Source of the DNA: Actinomycetota bacterium
Lineage (GTDB): Bacteria > Actinomycetota > Actinomycetes > Nanopelagicales > Nanopelagicaceae
Assembly: GCA_947488645.1 (NCBI GenBank)
Contig: CANLAC010000024.1
Span: 1-12,183 of the forward strand
Length of the DNA: 12,183 nt
Direction: 5' to 3'
The position numbers and the translations under genes are program-made. Position 1 is the stretch's first letter; each line of letters begins with the position of its first letter. Below, piece after piece: positions 1 to 6,334 of the stretch. Below the pieces are notes generated by a model that had not been told where the DNA came from, did no database searches, and saw nothing but the letters and a program-made list of their open reading frames with translations.

Positions 1-51
1 GGCGTGCTAGTTGTTATTGCGATGTTTGTTATCGTCCTGAAAGAATCGTGA
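1..51 (+). CDS. C-terminal end of an unidentified membrane protein (partial)
   Basis: The first 51 bases read in frame as 16 residues ending in a TGA stop: a hydrophobic run (GVLVVIAMFVIVL) followed by the short polar tail KES. This looks like the last transmembrane segment of an integral membrane protein whose start lies left of the window. Only 11 bases separate its stop from the ATG of the threonine aldolase gene, and no promoter is visible between them, so the two are probably co-transcribed. The family cannot be decided from 16 residues; a transporter is a reasonable guess and no more. Confidence 0.55.
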   Translation, partial: GVLVVIAMFVIVLKES

Positions 52-62
52 GAACATAAGCC

Positions 63-1097
63 ATGGCAATTGATCTTCGAAGCGACACTGTTACTCGCCC
101 ATCTGCAGCGATGCGCGAGGCGATTGCTAGCGCCCCTGTTGGCGATGACGTATATAGCGATGACCCAACAGTTAACTCCCTAGAAGAACGCGTAGCGGCC
201 ATGTTTGGCAAAGAGGCCGGTGTCTTCACACCAACTGGATCCCTTGCCAATCAATTAGCAATTCGCATGTTGGTAGCACCCGGAGAAGAGCTAATTGCAG
301 AGACAAATAGTCACATTGTTCGCGCTGAACTAGGTGCAGCTGCAGTATTTAGTGGAATTACCACGCGCACATTTCCTGCCAAGAACGGCCTACTCAAGGC
401 AGCTGACGCACTTGAAATTGCTCGCCCAAATAGCGGCCCTTACTTAGTTTCAACAACTGCAATTGCTGTAGAAAACACTCACAACTTTGGTGGCGGAACT
501 GTGCAACCAATTACTGAAATTGCAGCACTTCGAAAAGGTGCAGATGAGCTCGGAGTTGCACTTCACCTAGATGGTGCTCGCATTTGGAACGCTCATGTGG
601 CATCAGGAGTTTCATTTACTGAGTACGGAAAGTACTTCGACACTATTAGTGTCTGCCTTTCAAAAGGATTAGGCGCACCAGTTGGTTCAATAATGCTTTC
701 AACAAAGGATCGTGTTGCTAAGGCTCGGGTCTGGCGCAAGCGCTATGGCGCGGGAATGCGACAGATTGGATTGCTTGCAGCAGGTGCTCACTACGCACTA
801 GATAACAACATCGATCGCCTTGCTGAAGATCATCGCCGTGCACAAGAGCTTGCACAAGCAATCGCTGCAATTGACTCTTCATTAATTGATCCAACAACAG
901 TTCACACAAATATCGTTGGTCTTGATCTTGCAGCACTTCCGATTACCGCCGCAGAACTTGCTGCGCGTTGTAAAGATGCAGGATTATGGATTAGCGCACT
1001 TGGTCCAAAGTATGCGCGGTTAGTCACACACTTAGATTTTGATGATGCTCAGTGCGCAGAGGCAATAGAAATCTTAAAGAAAGCCCTCGTGGCTTAG
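63..1097 (+). CDS. ltaE: Low-specificity L-threonine aldolase
   Basis: A PLP-dependent fold-type I enzyme of the beta-eliminating lyase/threonine aldolase family that splits L-threonine (and allo-threonine) into glycine and acetaldehyde in the cytoplasm. At 344 residues it has the usual length. The N-terminal LRSDTVTRP signature (residues 5-13) is followed by GDDVYSDDPTV, typical of the family. His84 is placed to stack on the PLP ring, Asp170 in LHLDGAR to pair with the pyridine nitrogen, Arg173 to bind the substrate carboxylate, and Lys201 in CLSKGLGAPVGS to form the Schiff base. These roles come from family knowledge. The ATG at 63 lies just before the conserved N-terminal motif; no strong ribosome binding site precedes it, which fits coupling to the membrane protein ending at 51. 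Its 3' end overlaps the oppositely oriented ogt gene by 24 bases. Confidence 0.93.
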   Translation: MAIDLRSDTVTRPSAAMREAIASAPVGDDVYSDDPTVNSLEERVAAMFGKEAGVFTPTGSLANQLAIRMLVAPGEELIAETNSHIVRAELGAAAVFSGITTRTFPAKNGLLKAADALEIARPNSGPYLVSTTAIAVENTHNFGGGTVQPITEIAALRKGADELGVALHLDGARIWNAHVASGVSFTEYGKYFDTISVCLSKGLGAPVGSIMLSTKDRVAKARVWRKRYGAGMRQIGLLAAGAHYALDNNIDRLAEDHRRAQELAQAIAAIDSSLIDPTTVHTNIVGLDLAALPITAAELAARCKDAGLWISALGPKYARLVTHLDFDDAQCAEAIEILKKALVA

Positions 1098-1547
1098 CAG
1101 CCACTGCTTCTTATCAACACCATAGGCGTAATTTCCTAACGCTCCCCCAGTTTTCACAACACGGTGGCAAGGAACAACCAACATAATCGCATTGTTTGCA
1201 CACGCACTTCCTGCCGCACGTACTGCAGCAGGTGAGCCAGCTTTAGCTGCTAAATCTGAATAAGAAAATGTTTTGCCTGGTGCAATCTTTCGCATCGCTT
1301 TCCATGCAGCTTGAGAAAATGGAGCTCCTGGTTGTCTAACTTGAATACCGTTGAGGGCAGTTAAATCCCCATCAAAGTAATCGTTGATCAGATCTGAGAT
1401 AACTGGAATTGATTTAACGATCTTCACGTCGCGGCCAGCTTTAAAAGCTGAAACTGTAGAAAGGTTTGCACCGATCAGAATCTGATCATCTGCCAAAAGA
1501 TTAAGGGTGCCAACAGGGGTCTTGTGAGAAGTTATTAAAAGCGGCAC
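1074..1547 (-). CDS. ogt: Methylated-DNA--[protein]-cysteine S-methyltransferase
   Basis: A suicide DNA-repair protein that transfers the alkyl group from O6-alkylguanine (or O4-alkylthymine) to its own cysteine. The protein has 157 residues, close to the usual size of stand-alone Ogt. The C-terminal DNA-binding/methyltransferase domain begins near residue 77 (FSQAAWKAM) and contains the arginine-finger helix RAAGSACANN (110-119), the active-site motif PCHRV with acceptor Cys127, and the downstream GNYAYG...K.WLLSHE block. The N-terminal 70 residues are the poorly conserved domain. It starts with GTG, 9 bases after the aroG stop, with a weak TGGA-type ribosome binding site in the gap, so it is the last gene of the pfkA-aroG-ogt cluster. 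Its final 24 bases overlap the end of ltaE on the other strand. Confidence 0.93.
   Translation of the reverse strand: MPLLITSHKTPVGTLNLLADDQILIGANLSTVSAFKAGRDVKIVKSIPVISDLINDYFDGDLTALNGIQVRQPGAPFSQAAWKAMRKIAPGKTFSYSDLAAKAGSPAAVRAAGSACANNAIMLVVPCHRVVKTGGALGNYAYGVDKKQWLLSHEGFL
1089..1104 (+). terminator. Possible terminator hairpin of ltaE, inside the end of ogt
   Basis: A perfect 6-bp stem, GTGGCT / AGCCAC, closes a 4-base loop whose TAG is the ltaE stop codon. A short pyrimidine-rich stretch (TGCTTCTT) follows on the plus strand. A competing 5-bp stem, AAGCC (1081-1085) with GGCTT (1091-1095), shares bases with it. The T tract is poor, so efficiency would be low. It is the only candidate for ending ltaE transcription near its stop, and it lies within ogt codons on the other strand. 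Confidence 0.3.
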
Positions 1548-1556
1548 TGTCCAAAA

Positions 1557-2903
1557 TTAGCGATCGCGCAACATTTCAGCAACTAAAAATGCGAGTTCTA
1601 GAGATTGTGCATGGTTAAGGCGAGGATCGCACGCTGTCTCATAGCGTGAGGCCAAATCCTCATGTGAGATCTCTTCTCCTCCACCAACACACTCGGTAAC
1701 ATCATCGCCAGTAAGTTCGATGTGAACTCCGCCTGGATGTGTGCCTAGCGCCTTATGAACTTCAAAGAATCCCTTAACTTCATCCATAACATCATCAAAG
1801 CTGCGGGTCTTATAGCCCGTTGGTGCTTCGTAGGTATTGCCGTGCATTGGATCGCACACCCACAACACCTTTGCGCCCGACTTTGTCACACCATCAACTA
1901 GCGCCGGCAAGATTTGTCGAATGTTCTTTGCACCCATACGCGTAATAAATGTAATACGTCCTGGCTCACGGTTTGGATCTAGCTTGTCGATTAATGCAAG
2001 TGCATCTTCAACTGTGGACTTTGGTCCAAGCTTGATACCGATTGGATTGCGCACCTTTGATGCAAAATCAACGTGAGCGCCATCTAGTTGACGCGTGCGC
2101 TCACCAATCCAGATGAAGTGACCGGAAACATCGTAAGGATCGCCTGTGCGTGAATCAATACGAGTTAACGCCTTTTCATACTCCATGATGAGTGCTTCGT
2201 GGCTTGAAAAGAAATCTACAGATTTAAAACTTGCAGGATCAACACCAGCAGACTTCATGAACGCAAGAGCGCGACCAATTTCATTAGCCATTTGCTCATA
2301 ACGCTCGCCCACTTTTGAATCACGAATAAAACCCTTGTTCCATTCATGAACCTGGCGCAGATCTGCAAAACCACCTTGGGTAAAGGCACGCACCAAGTTA
2401 AGGGTTGCAGCAGAGGTGTTATAGACGCGCACTAAACGTTGTGGATCTGGTGTGCGAGAAGCTTCATTAAATTCAATATCGTTAACTGCGTCTCCGCGGT
2501 ATGCAGGAAGTGTTACCTCACCACGAGTTTCAAAGTCATTGGAACGTGGCTTAGCAAACTGGCCAGCCATGCGGCCCACCTTGATCACCGGCAAGCTTGA
2601 GTAGTACTGAAGAACTGCTGCCATCTGCAAAATTGTTTTAATGCGATTGCGGATTGAATCAGCTGTTGCTGCTGCAAATGTTTCTGCGCAATCTCCACCT
2701 TGTAACCAAAAAGCTTTTCCTTCGGCGGCGAGTGCAATGCGAGCTTTTAGATCATCGCATTCACCAGCAAAGACAAGTGGCGGCAATGCTTTAAGTTGTG
2801 CCACCGCTGCTTTAACTGGTGCGCCCTCTGGTCCACCTGGCCAGGTTGGCTGCTGGGCAGCAACAAGTCCAGGTGTGAACAGGGAGTCTAAGTTTGTGCT
2901 CAT
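1557..2903 (-). CDS. aroG: 3-deoxy-D-arabino-heptulosonate-7-phosphate (DAHP) synthase, class II
   Basis: First enzyme of the shikimate pathway: condenses phosphoenolpyruvate and erythrose-4-phosphate to DAHP. The 448-residue protein is a class II (plant/actinobacterial) enzyme. All metal ligands known from the M. tuberculosis enzyme (Cys87, His369, Glu411, Asp441) are present as Cys72 (GGDCAE), His354 (DPMHGNT), Glu396 (HIELTGDD) and Asp426 (CDPRLN). PEP/phosphate-binding residues Arg111 (GRMAGQ), Glu268-Arg269 (GERTRQ), Lys291 (IKLGP) and Arg322 correspond to mycobacterial 126, 283-284, 306 and 337. The offset is 15 throughout, so there are no net insertions between them; the only length change is about 15 residues fewer at the N-terminus. 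In M. tuberculosis that region contributes to subunit contacts and feedback control (family knowledge), so regulation may differ. The ATG at 2903 is supported by a -10 box six bases upstream. It lies between pfkA and ogt. Confidence 0.97.
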   Translation of the reverse strand: MSTNLDSLFTPGLVAAQQPTWPGGPEGAPVKAAVAQLKALPPLVFAGECDDLKARIALAAEGKAFWLQGGDCAETFAAATADSIRNRIKTILQMAAVLQYYSSLPVIKVGRMAGQFAKPRSNDFETRGEVTLPAYRGDAVNDIEFNEASRTPDPQRLVRVYNTSAATLNLVRAFTQGGFADLRQVHEWNKGFIRDSKVGERYEQMANEIGRALAFMKSAGVDPASFKSVDFFSSHEALIMEYEKALTRIDSRTGDPYDVSGHFIWIGERTRQLDGAHVDFASKVRNPIGIKLGPKSTVEDALALIDKLDPNREPGRITFITRMGAKNIRQILPALVDGVTKSGAKVLWVCDPMHGNTYEAPTGYKTRSFDDVMDEVKGFFEVHKALGTHPGGVHIELTGDDVTECVGGGEEISHEDLASRYETACDPRLNHAQSLELAFLVAEMLRDR

Positions 2904-2909
2904 TGGGAA

Positions 2910-2915
2910 AGTGTA
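2910..2915 (-). promoter_or_regulatory. Putative -10 box giving a leaderless aroG transcript
   Basis: On the minus strand the hexamer TACACT sits six bases before the aroG ATG (TACACT-TTCCCA-ATG). It fits the actinobacterial -10 consensus TANNNT, and the usual spacing would put the transcription start on the A of the start codon. No Shine-Dalgarno sequence is present in the 41-base pfkA-aroG gap, which agrees with leaderless translation. No convincing -35 box is seen. Confidence 0.45.
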
Positions 2916-2944
2916 GAGAGTTCGAATGTAATTGCGCGCAGCAA

Positions 2945-3970
2945 TTATCCGAAGAAGATCTCTGACTCCTTGTATAGCTCTAGAGGAACAGTCTTTAGCT
3001 TCTCAGTTGCTGTAGCCAGAGGCACTCGGGCAATGTTTGTGCCGTGTAGGGCAACCATCTTGCCCCAGTCACCTTCGTGAGCGGCTGTAATTGCATGAAG
3101 TCCGAAGCGAGTAGCAAGAACACGGTCAAATGCTGATGGAGATCCACCACGTTGGATGTGTCCCAAGACAGATGTGCGTGCTTCTTTGCCTGTCTTTTCT
3201 TCAATCTGAGTTGCTAGCCAGTCACCAATACCTGAGAGCTTTACATGGCCGAATGAATCAAGAGTTTGATCCTTCACAACCATGTCGCCATCTTGAGGAA
3301 CTGCACCTTCAGCGATAACGATGATTGGTGCGTAATGAGACTTGAAACGAGATTCAACCCATTCGCACACCTTGTCCACAGAGAACTTCTGCTCCGGAAT
3401 CAAAATACATGTCGCACCGCCTGCAAGTCCTGAGTGCAAAGCGATCCAGCCTGCGTGACGGCCCATTACTTCAACGATCAATGCTCGGTGATGTGATTCA
3501 GCAGTTGTGTGAAGACGATCAATTGCTTCAACTGCAATGTTTACAGATGTGTCAAAACCAAATGTGTAATCAGTGTTATTAAGATCGTTATCGATTGTCT
3601 TTGGAACACCGATCACCTTGACGCCAAGTGCGTCTAGCTTGGTTGCAACACCCAAAGTGTCTTCTCCACCGATTGCGATCAATGCATCAATGCCAGCTTT
3701 TTCAAGATTTTCCTTGATCTTTTCTACGCCGCCCTCGATCTTAAATGGGTTAGTACGTGATGAACCAAGAATCGTTCCGCCGCGAGGCAAGATGCCGCGG
3801 GTTGTTTCAATATTTAAAGGCATGGTTAGACCCTCTAGAGGTCCCTTCCATCCATCACGGAATCCAACAAACTCGTGGCCGTACTCTTTAACACCCTTGC
3901 GAACTACTGCACGGATTACTGCATTAAGACCAGGGCAATCGCCGCCGCCAGTGAGGACACCAATACGCAT
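2945..3970 (-). CDS. pfkA: 6-phosphofructokinase, PfkA family, with pyrophosphate-dependent signature
   Basis: Phosphorylates fructose-6-phosphate to fructose-1,6-bisphosphate in glycolysis. The 341-residue protein keeps the PfkA fold: TGGGDCPGLNA (residues 7-17), GGEDT (101-105), PKTIDND (123-129, catalytic Asp127), MGRHAGW and GHIQRGGSPS. Residue numbering coincides with E. coli PfkA in the phosphoryl-donor site. There, ATP enzymes have Gly104; this protein has Asp104 together with Lys124, the pair associated with pyrophosphate-dependent enzymes. It is therefore more likely a reversible PPi-PFK (pfp) than an ATP-PFK; Glu103 replaces the usual Asp. This is an inference from residues, not activity. 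The ATG at 3970 is preceded by GGAG (3977-3980) at a 6-base spacing. It is the first gene of a cluster with aroG, 41 bases downstream, and is divergent from xylB. Confidence 0.95.
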   Translation of the reverse strand: MRIGVLTGGGDCPGLNAVIRAVVRKGVKEYGHEFVGFRDGWKGPLEGLTMPLNIETTRGILPRGGTILGSSRTNPFKIEGGVEKIKENLEKAGIDALIAIGGEDTLGVATKLDALGVKVIGVPKTIDNDLNNTDYTFGFDTSVNIAVEAIDRLHTTAESHHRALIVEVMGRHAGWIALHSGLAGGATCILIPEQKFSVDKVCEWVESRFKSHYAPIIVIAEGAVPQDGDMVVKDQTLDSFGHVKLSGIGDWLATQIEEKTGKEARTSVLGHIQRGGSPSAFDRVLATRFGLHAITAAHEGDWGKMVALHGTNIARVPLATATEKLKTVPLELYKESEIFFG

Positions 3971-3980
3971 GATTTACTCC

Positions 3981-3995
3981 AACAATTTTATTGTT
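3981..3995. repeat. Short inverted repeat upstream of pfkA (possible operator)
   Basis: AACAAT and ATTGTT form perfect 6-bp arms around a 3-base centre (TTT), ending just before the pfkA ribosome binding site. The position over the presumed -10 region would suit a repressor site or a small leader hairpin. AT-rich 6-bp arms arise often by chance, so this is tentative. Confidence 0.3.
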
Positions 3996-4011
3996 TGATT
4001 AAGTGGCTCAA
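3985..4011 (-). promoter_or_regulatory. Possible pfkA promoter
   Basis: On the minus strand TAAAAT (3985-3990) matches five of six bases of the -10 consensus, with TTGAGC (4006-4011) as a possible -35 at a short 15-base spacing. It would give a leader of roughly 8 to 15 bases that holds the GGAG ribosome binding site. The -10 box lies inside the inverted repeat at 3981-3995. The short spacing keeps confidence low. Confidence 0.35.
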
Positions 4012-4026
4012 AATTTCCGCCACCTG

Positions 4027-4056
4027 TGGTCAACGCTGACTGGAACAGTCTAGCCT
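4027..4056 (+). promoter_or_regulatory. Putative leaderless promoter of xylB
   Basis: TAGCCT (4051-4056) fits the TANNNT -10 pattern and ends exactly six bases before the xylB ATG at 4063. This is the same geometry seen at aroG. TGGTCA (4027-4032) is a 4-of-6 match to the -35 consensus at an 18-base spacing. There is no Shine-Dalgarno sequence before xylB, in agreement with a leaderless mRNA. Confidence 0.5.
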
Positions 4057-4062
4057 TCCCCC

Positions 4063-5466
4063 ATGGCTAATCGACAACTCATCGCGGGCGTGGACTCTTC
4101 GACCCAATCCGTCAAGGTCGTTATTCGTGACGCCAATACAGGCGAACTTGTGCGCCAGGGGCGCGCATCCCACCCAGACGGTACTGAGGTCGATCCCAAG
4201 CATTGGCTGAGTGCATTACATACCGCAATCGCCGAAGCTGGCAATTTAGATGATGTTGAAGCAATTTCTATTGCAGGTCAACAACACGGAATGGTCGCAC
4301 TAGATAGTAATGGCGAAGTTATTCGCCCAGCACTGTTGTGGAATGACACACGCTCTGCCAAAGAAGCAGATGACTTAAATACTGAAGTAGGTGGCGACGC
4401 CGAAATGGCGCGCAAGGTTGGATCAAAGTTAGTTGCATCATTTACCGCCTCAAAGCTTCGCTGGATGGCAGATCATGAACCAGATAATGCAGCCAAGGTT
4501 GCATCCATTGCACTGCCTCATGATTGGCTGTCATGGCAGCTACAAGGTGGCAAAAACTTTGACACTTTGTTTACAGATCGAAGTGATGCATCAGGTACTG
4601 GCTACTTTGATCCCAGCACCTCTCACTACCGCGAAGACATTATTCGTTTAGCACTCAAGCATGATCAAGAACTTTCATTGCCACAAATTATTGGTCCTGA
4701 CAAATTTGGTGGCACAACTACATCTGGAACTCCGATCGCAGCAGGTGCTGGCGACAATGCTGGCGCAGCACTCGGCATACAAGCACAACCTGGAGATGTT
4801 GTTGTTTCACTCGGAACAAGTGGAACAGCATTTGCTGTCTCTGACACACCAACACATGATGCAAGTGGTGCTGTTGCAGGATTTGCAGATGCAACTGGTC
4901 GCTATCTTCCACTTGTCTGCACATTAAATGCTGCGCGAATATTAGATGCGGCTTGTCGCATCCTTGGCAAAACCCATGATGAAGTTGCACAGTTAGCTCT
5001 TTCTGCAAAGCCTGGCGCTAATGGCTTAACCCTCTTGCCCTATTTTGAAGGTGAGCGAACACCAAACCGTCCGACAGCAACGGGTGTTTTTGCAGGCATG
5101 AACCTTAATAATTCAAATCCTGAAGATATTGCCCGTGCAATGGTTGAAGGAATGTTAGCTGGTTTGGCAGATGCTGTTGATGCCCTTGTCGCATTAGGTG
5201 TTGGTGTTAATCGAATTCTGCTCATTGGTGGCGCTGCAAAAAATCCAGCAGTTCCAGTAATTGCCAGTGCTCTATTTGGTCGCGAAGTTTTGGTCCCACC
5301 TGCCGGTGAATATGTTGCCGACGGTGCTGCGAAACAAGCAGCATGGGCACTTCTTGGTAGGCTGCCAACTTGGGATTTAGGTGAAGTTTCACACCATAAG
5401 AGTGAAGCAACACCAGAAGTCATGATGAGATACCGCGAATTAAAAAATAATACGCAGAACTGGTGA
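4063..5466 (+). CDS. xylB: Xylulokinase (FGGY carbohydrate kinase)
   Basis: Phosphorylates D-xylulose with ATP to xylulose-5-phosphate, feeding the pentose phosphate pathway. The 467-residue protein has both FGGY domains. The first phosphate-binding loop is GVDSSTQSVKVV (9-20), the substrate-site motif GQQHGMVALD lies at 72-81, and WNDTR follows at 93-97. The catalytic base is Asp231 in AGAGDNAGAALG (E. coli XylB Asp233), then SLGTSGTAFA (ATP site) and LIGGAAKNP in the C-terminal domain. GQQHGMVALD followed by PALLWNDTR is what actinobacterial xylulokinases show. FGGY substrate assignment by sequence can be wrong, so another ketose is possible. No xylose isomerase gene is in the window. It is divergent from pfkA and is followed after 10 bases by the transporter gene, with which it probably forms an operon. 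Confidence 0.88.
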   Translation: MANRQLIAGVDSSTQSVKVVIRDANTGELVRQGRASHPDGTEVDPKHWLSALHTAIAEAGNLDDVEAISIAGQQHGMVALDSNGEVIRPALLWNDTRSAKEADDLNTEVGGDAEMARKVGSKLVASFTASKLRWMADHEPDNAAKVASIALPHDWLSWQLQGGKNFDTLFTDRSDASGTGYFDPSTSHYREDIIRLALKHDQELSLPQIIGPDKFGGTTTSGTPIAAGAGDNAGAALGIQAQPGDVVVSLGTSGTAFAVSDTPTHDASGAVAGFADATGRYLPLVCTLNAARILDAACRILGKTHDEVAQLALSAKPGANGLTLLPYFEGERTPNRPTATGVFAGMNLNNSNPEDIARAMVEGMLAGLADAVDALVALGVGVNRILLIGGAAKNPAVPVIASALFGREVLVPPAGEYVADGAAKQAAWALLGRLPTWDLGEVSHHKSEATPEVMMRYRELKNNTQNW

Positions 5467-5476
5467 TTAAACCGTA

Positions 5477-6334
5477 ATGACACGTAAATCCCTGTTTCAC
5501 TTTGCTTTAGTTGGCCTGCTTTGGGGTATTCCATACCTCTTGATGAAGGTTGCCGTTGAAGATTTCCCTCCTGCAGCTGTTGTTGCAGGTCGCACATTAA
5601 TCGGTGCATCAATCTTGATTCCGATCGCCATCTACCGCAAGAAATTTGGTGGAGCAGTCCTAGGCTTCAAATACGTTGCCTTCTACGCGCTAATGGAGAT
5701 GATCGGTCCTTGGATCCTCATTACTACCGCTGAACAAAAAATTAATTCAGGATTAGCGGGATTGCTTGTTTCAACTGTTCCGATCTTTGCCACCATCATC
5801 ACCTCTCTTCGTGGTGATCATTCAGTCTGGCAGTTCAAGAGAGTCTTTGGAATTGTTGTTGGTTTTATCGGTTTAATCCTGGTCGTTGGAATTGAGAGTT
5901 TGTCAGGTAATAGTGATCCTCTATCAATTGCCATGGTGATTGTGGCATCAATGGGTTATGCCTACGCCGTCATCATGGTAACTAGCAATTTGCCACTAGT
6001 TGATGGAATTGCAATTAATGGCTTAGCCATGGCAATTACAACCGTCTTTTGGGCACCTGTTGCTATCGCACAATGGCCTTCAAGTATTTCTATGAACTCA
6101 GCGTTATCTCTGATCGCACTTGGCGTATTTAGCACCGCCTTTGCCTTTATCTTATTCTTCAAGGTGATGGCTGAAATCGGGCCTGCACGTAGCTCACTAG
6201 TTACCTACTTAAACACTGCAATCGCAGTTGTATTAGGTGTGATTATTCTGCGCGAACCATTAACAGTTGGAATTATTGTGGGATTGCCTTTGGTCCTTGT
6301 TGGTTCCTACCTAGCAAGTCGTAAAACCGCTTAA
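5477..6334 (+). CDS. EamA/DMT-superfamily transporter
   Basis: An inner-membrane drug/metabolite transporter of 285 residues, the usual size for a two-repeat EamA protein with about ten transmembrane helices. The first EamA repeat spans roughly residues 8-137 and the second 150-280. Hydrophobic segments are clear near 8-22, 35-52, 64-84, 93-110, 122-139, 150-169, 177-198, 207-229, 240-258 and 263-281. The motif ARSSLVTYLNTAIAVVLGVIILREPLT at the second repeat's end is typical; it lies around residues 237-263. The substrate is not predictable from sequence; amino acids, nucleosides and drugs are all known for this family. The gene begins 10 bases after xylB, which hints at a shared transcript but does not prove sugar transport. 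Its TAA stop shares the palindrome TTAA (6331-6334) with the stop of era on the opposite strand. Confidence 0.87.
   Translation: MTRKSLFHFALVGLLWGIPYLLMKVAVEDFPPAAVVAGRTLIGASILIPIAIYRKKFGGAVLGFKYVAFYALMEMIGPWILITTAEQKINSGLAGLLVSTVPIFATIITSLRGDHSVWQFKRVFGIVVGFIGLILVVGIESLSGNSDPLSIAMVIVASMGYAYAVIMVTSNLPLVDGIAINGLAMAITTVFWAPVAIAQWPSSISMNSALSLIALGVFSTAFAFILFFKVMAEIGPARSSLVTYLNTAIAVVLGVIILREPLTVGIIVGLPLVLVGSYLASRKTA

Noticed and set aside
1560..1567. Palindrome GCGATCGC at the end of aroG
   Set aside because: It resembles the HIP1 octamer of cyanobacteria, but it is a single copy in this stretch and encodes the normal Arg-Asp-Arg end of the protein.
3573..3998. 141-codon plus-strand frame antisense to pfkA
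   Set aside because: It covers the conserved PfkA N-terminal half in reverse; composition is Ser/Pro-rich noise and it has no domain.
5040..5612. Long open frame (190 codons) on the minus strand across xylB and the transporter gene
   Set aside because: It is antisense to two clear genes, has low-complexity Gln-rich and Arg/Pro-rich stretches, no ribosome binding site and no recognisable domain.
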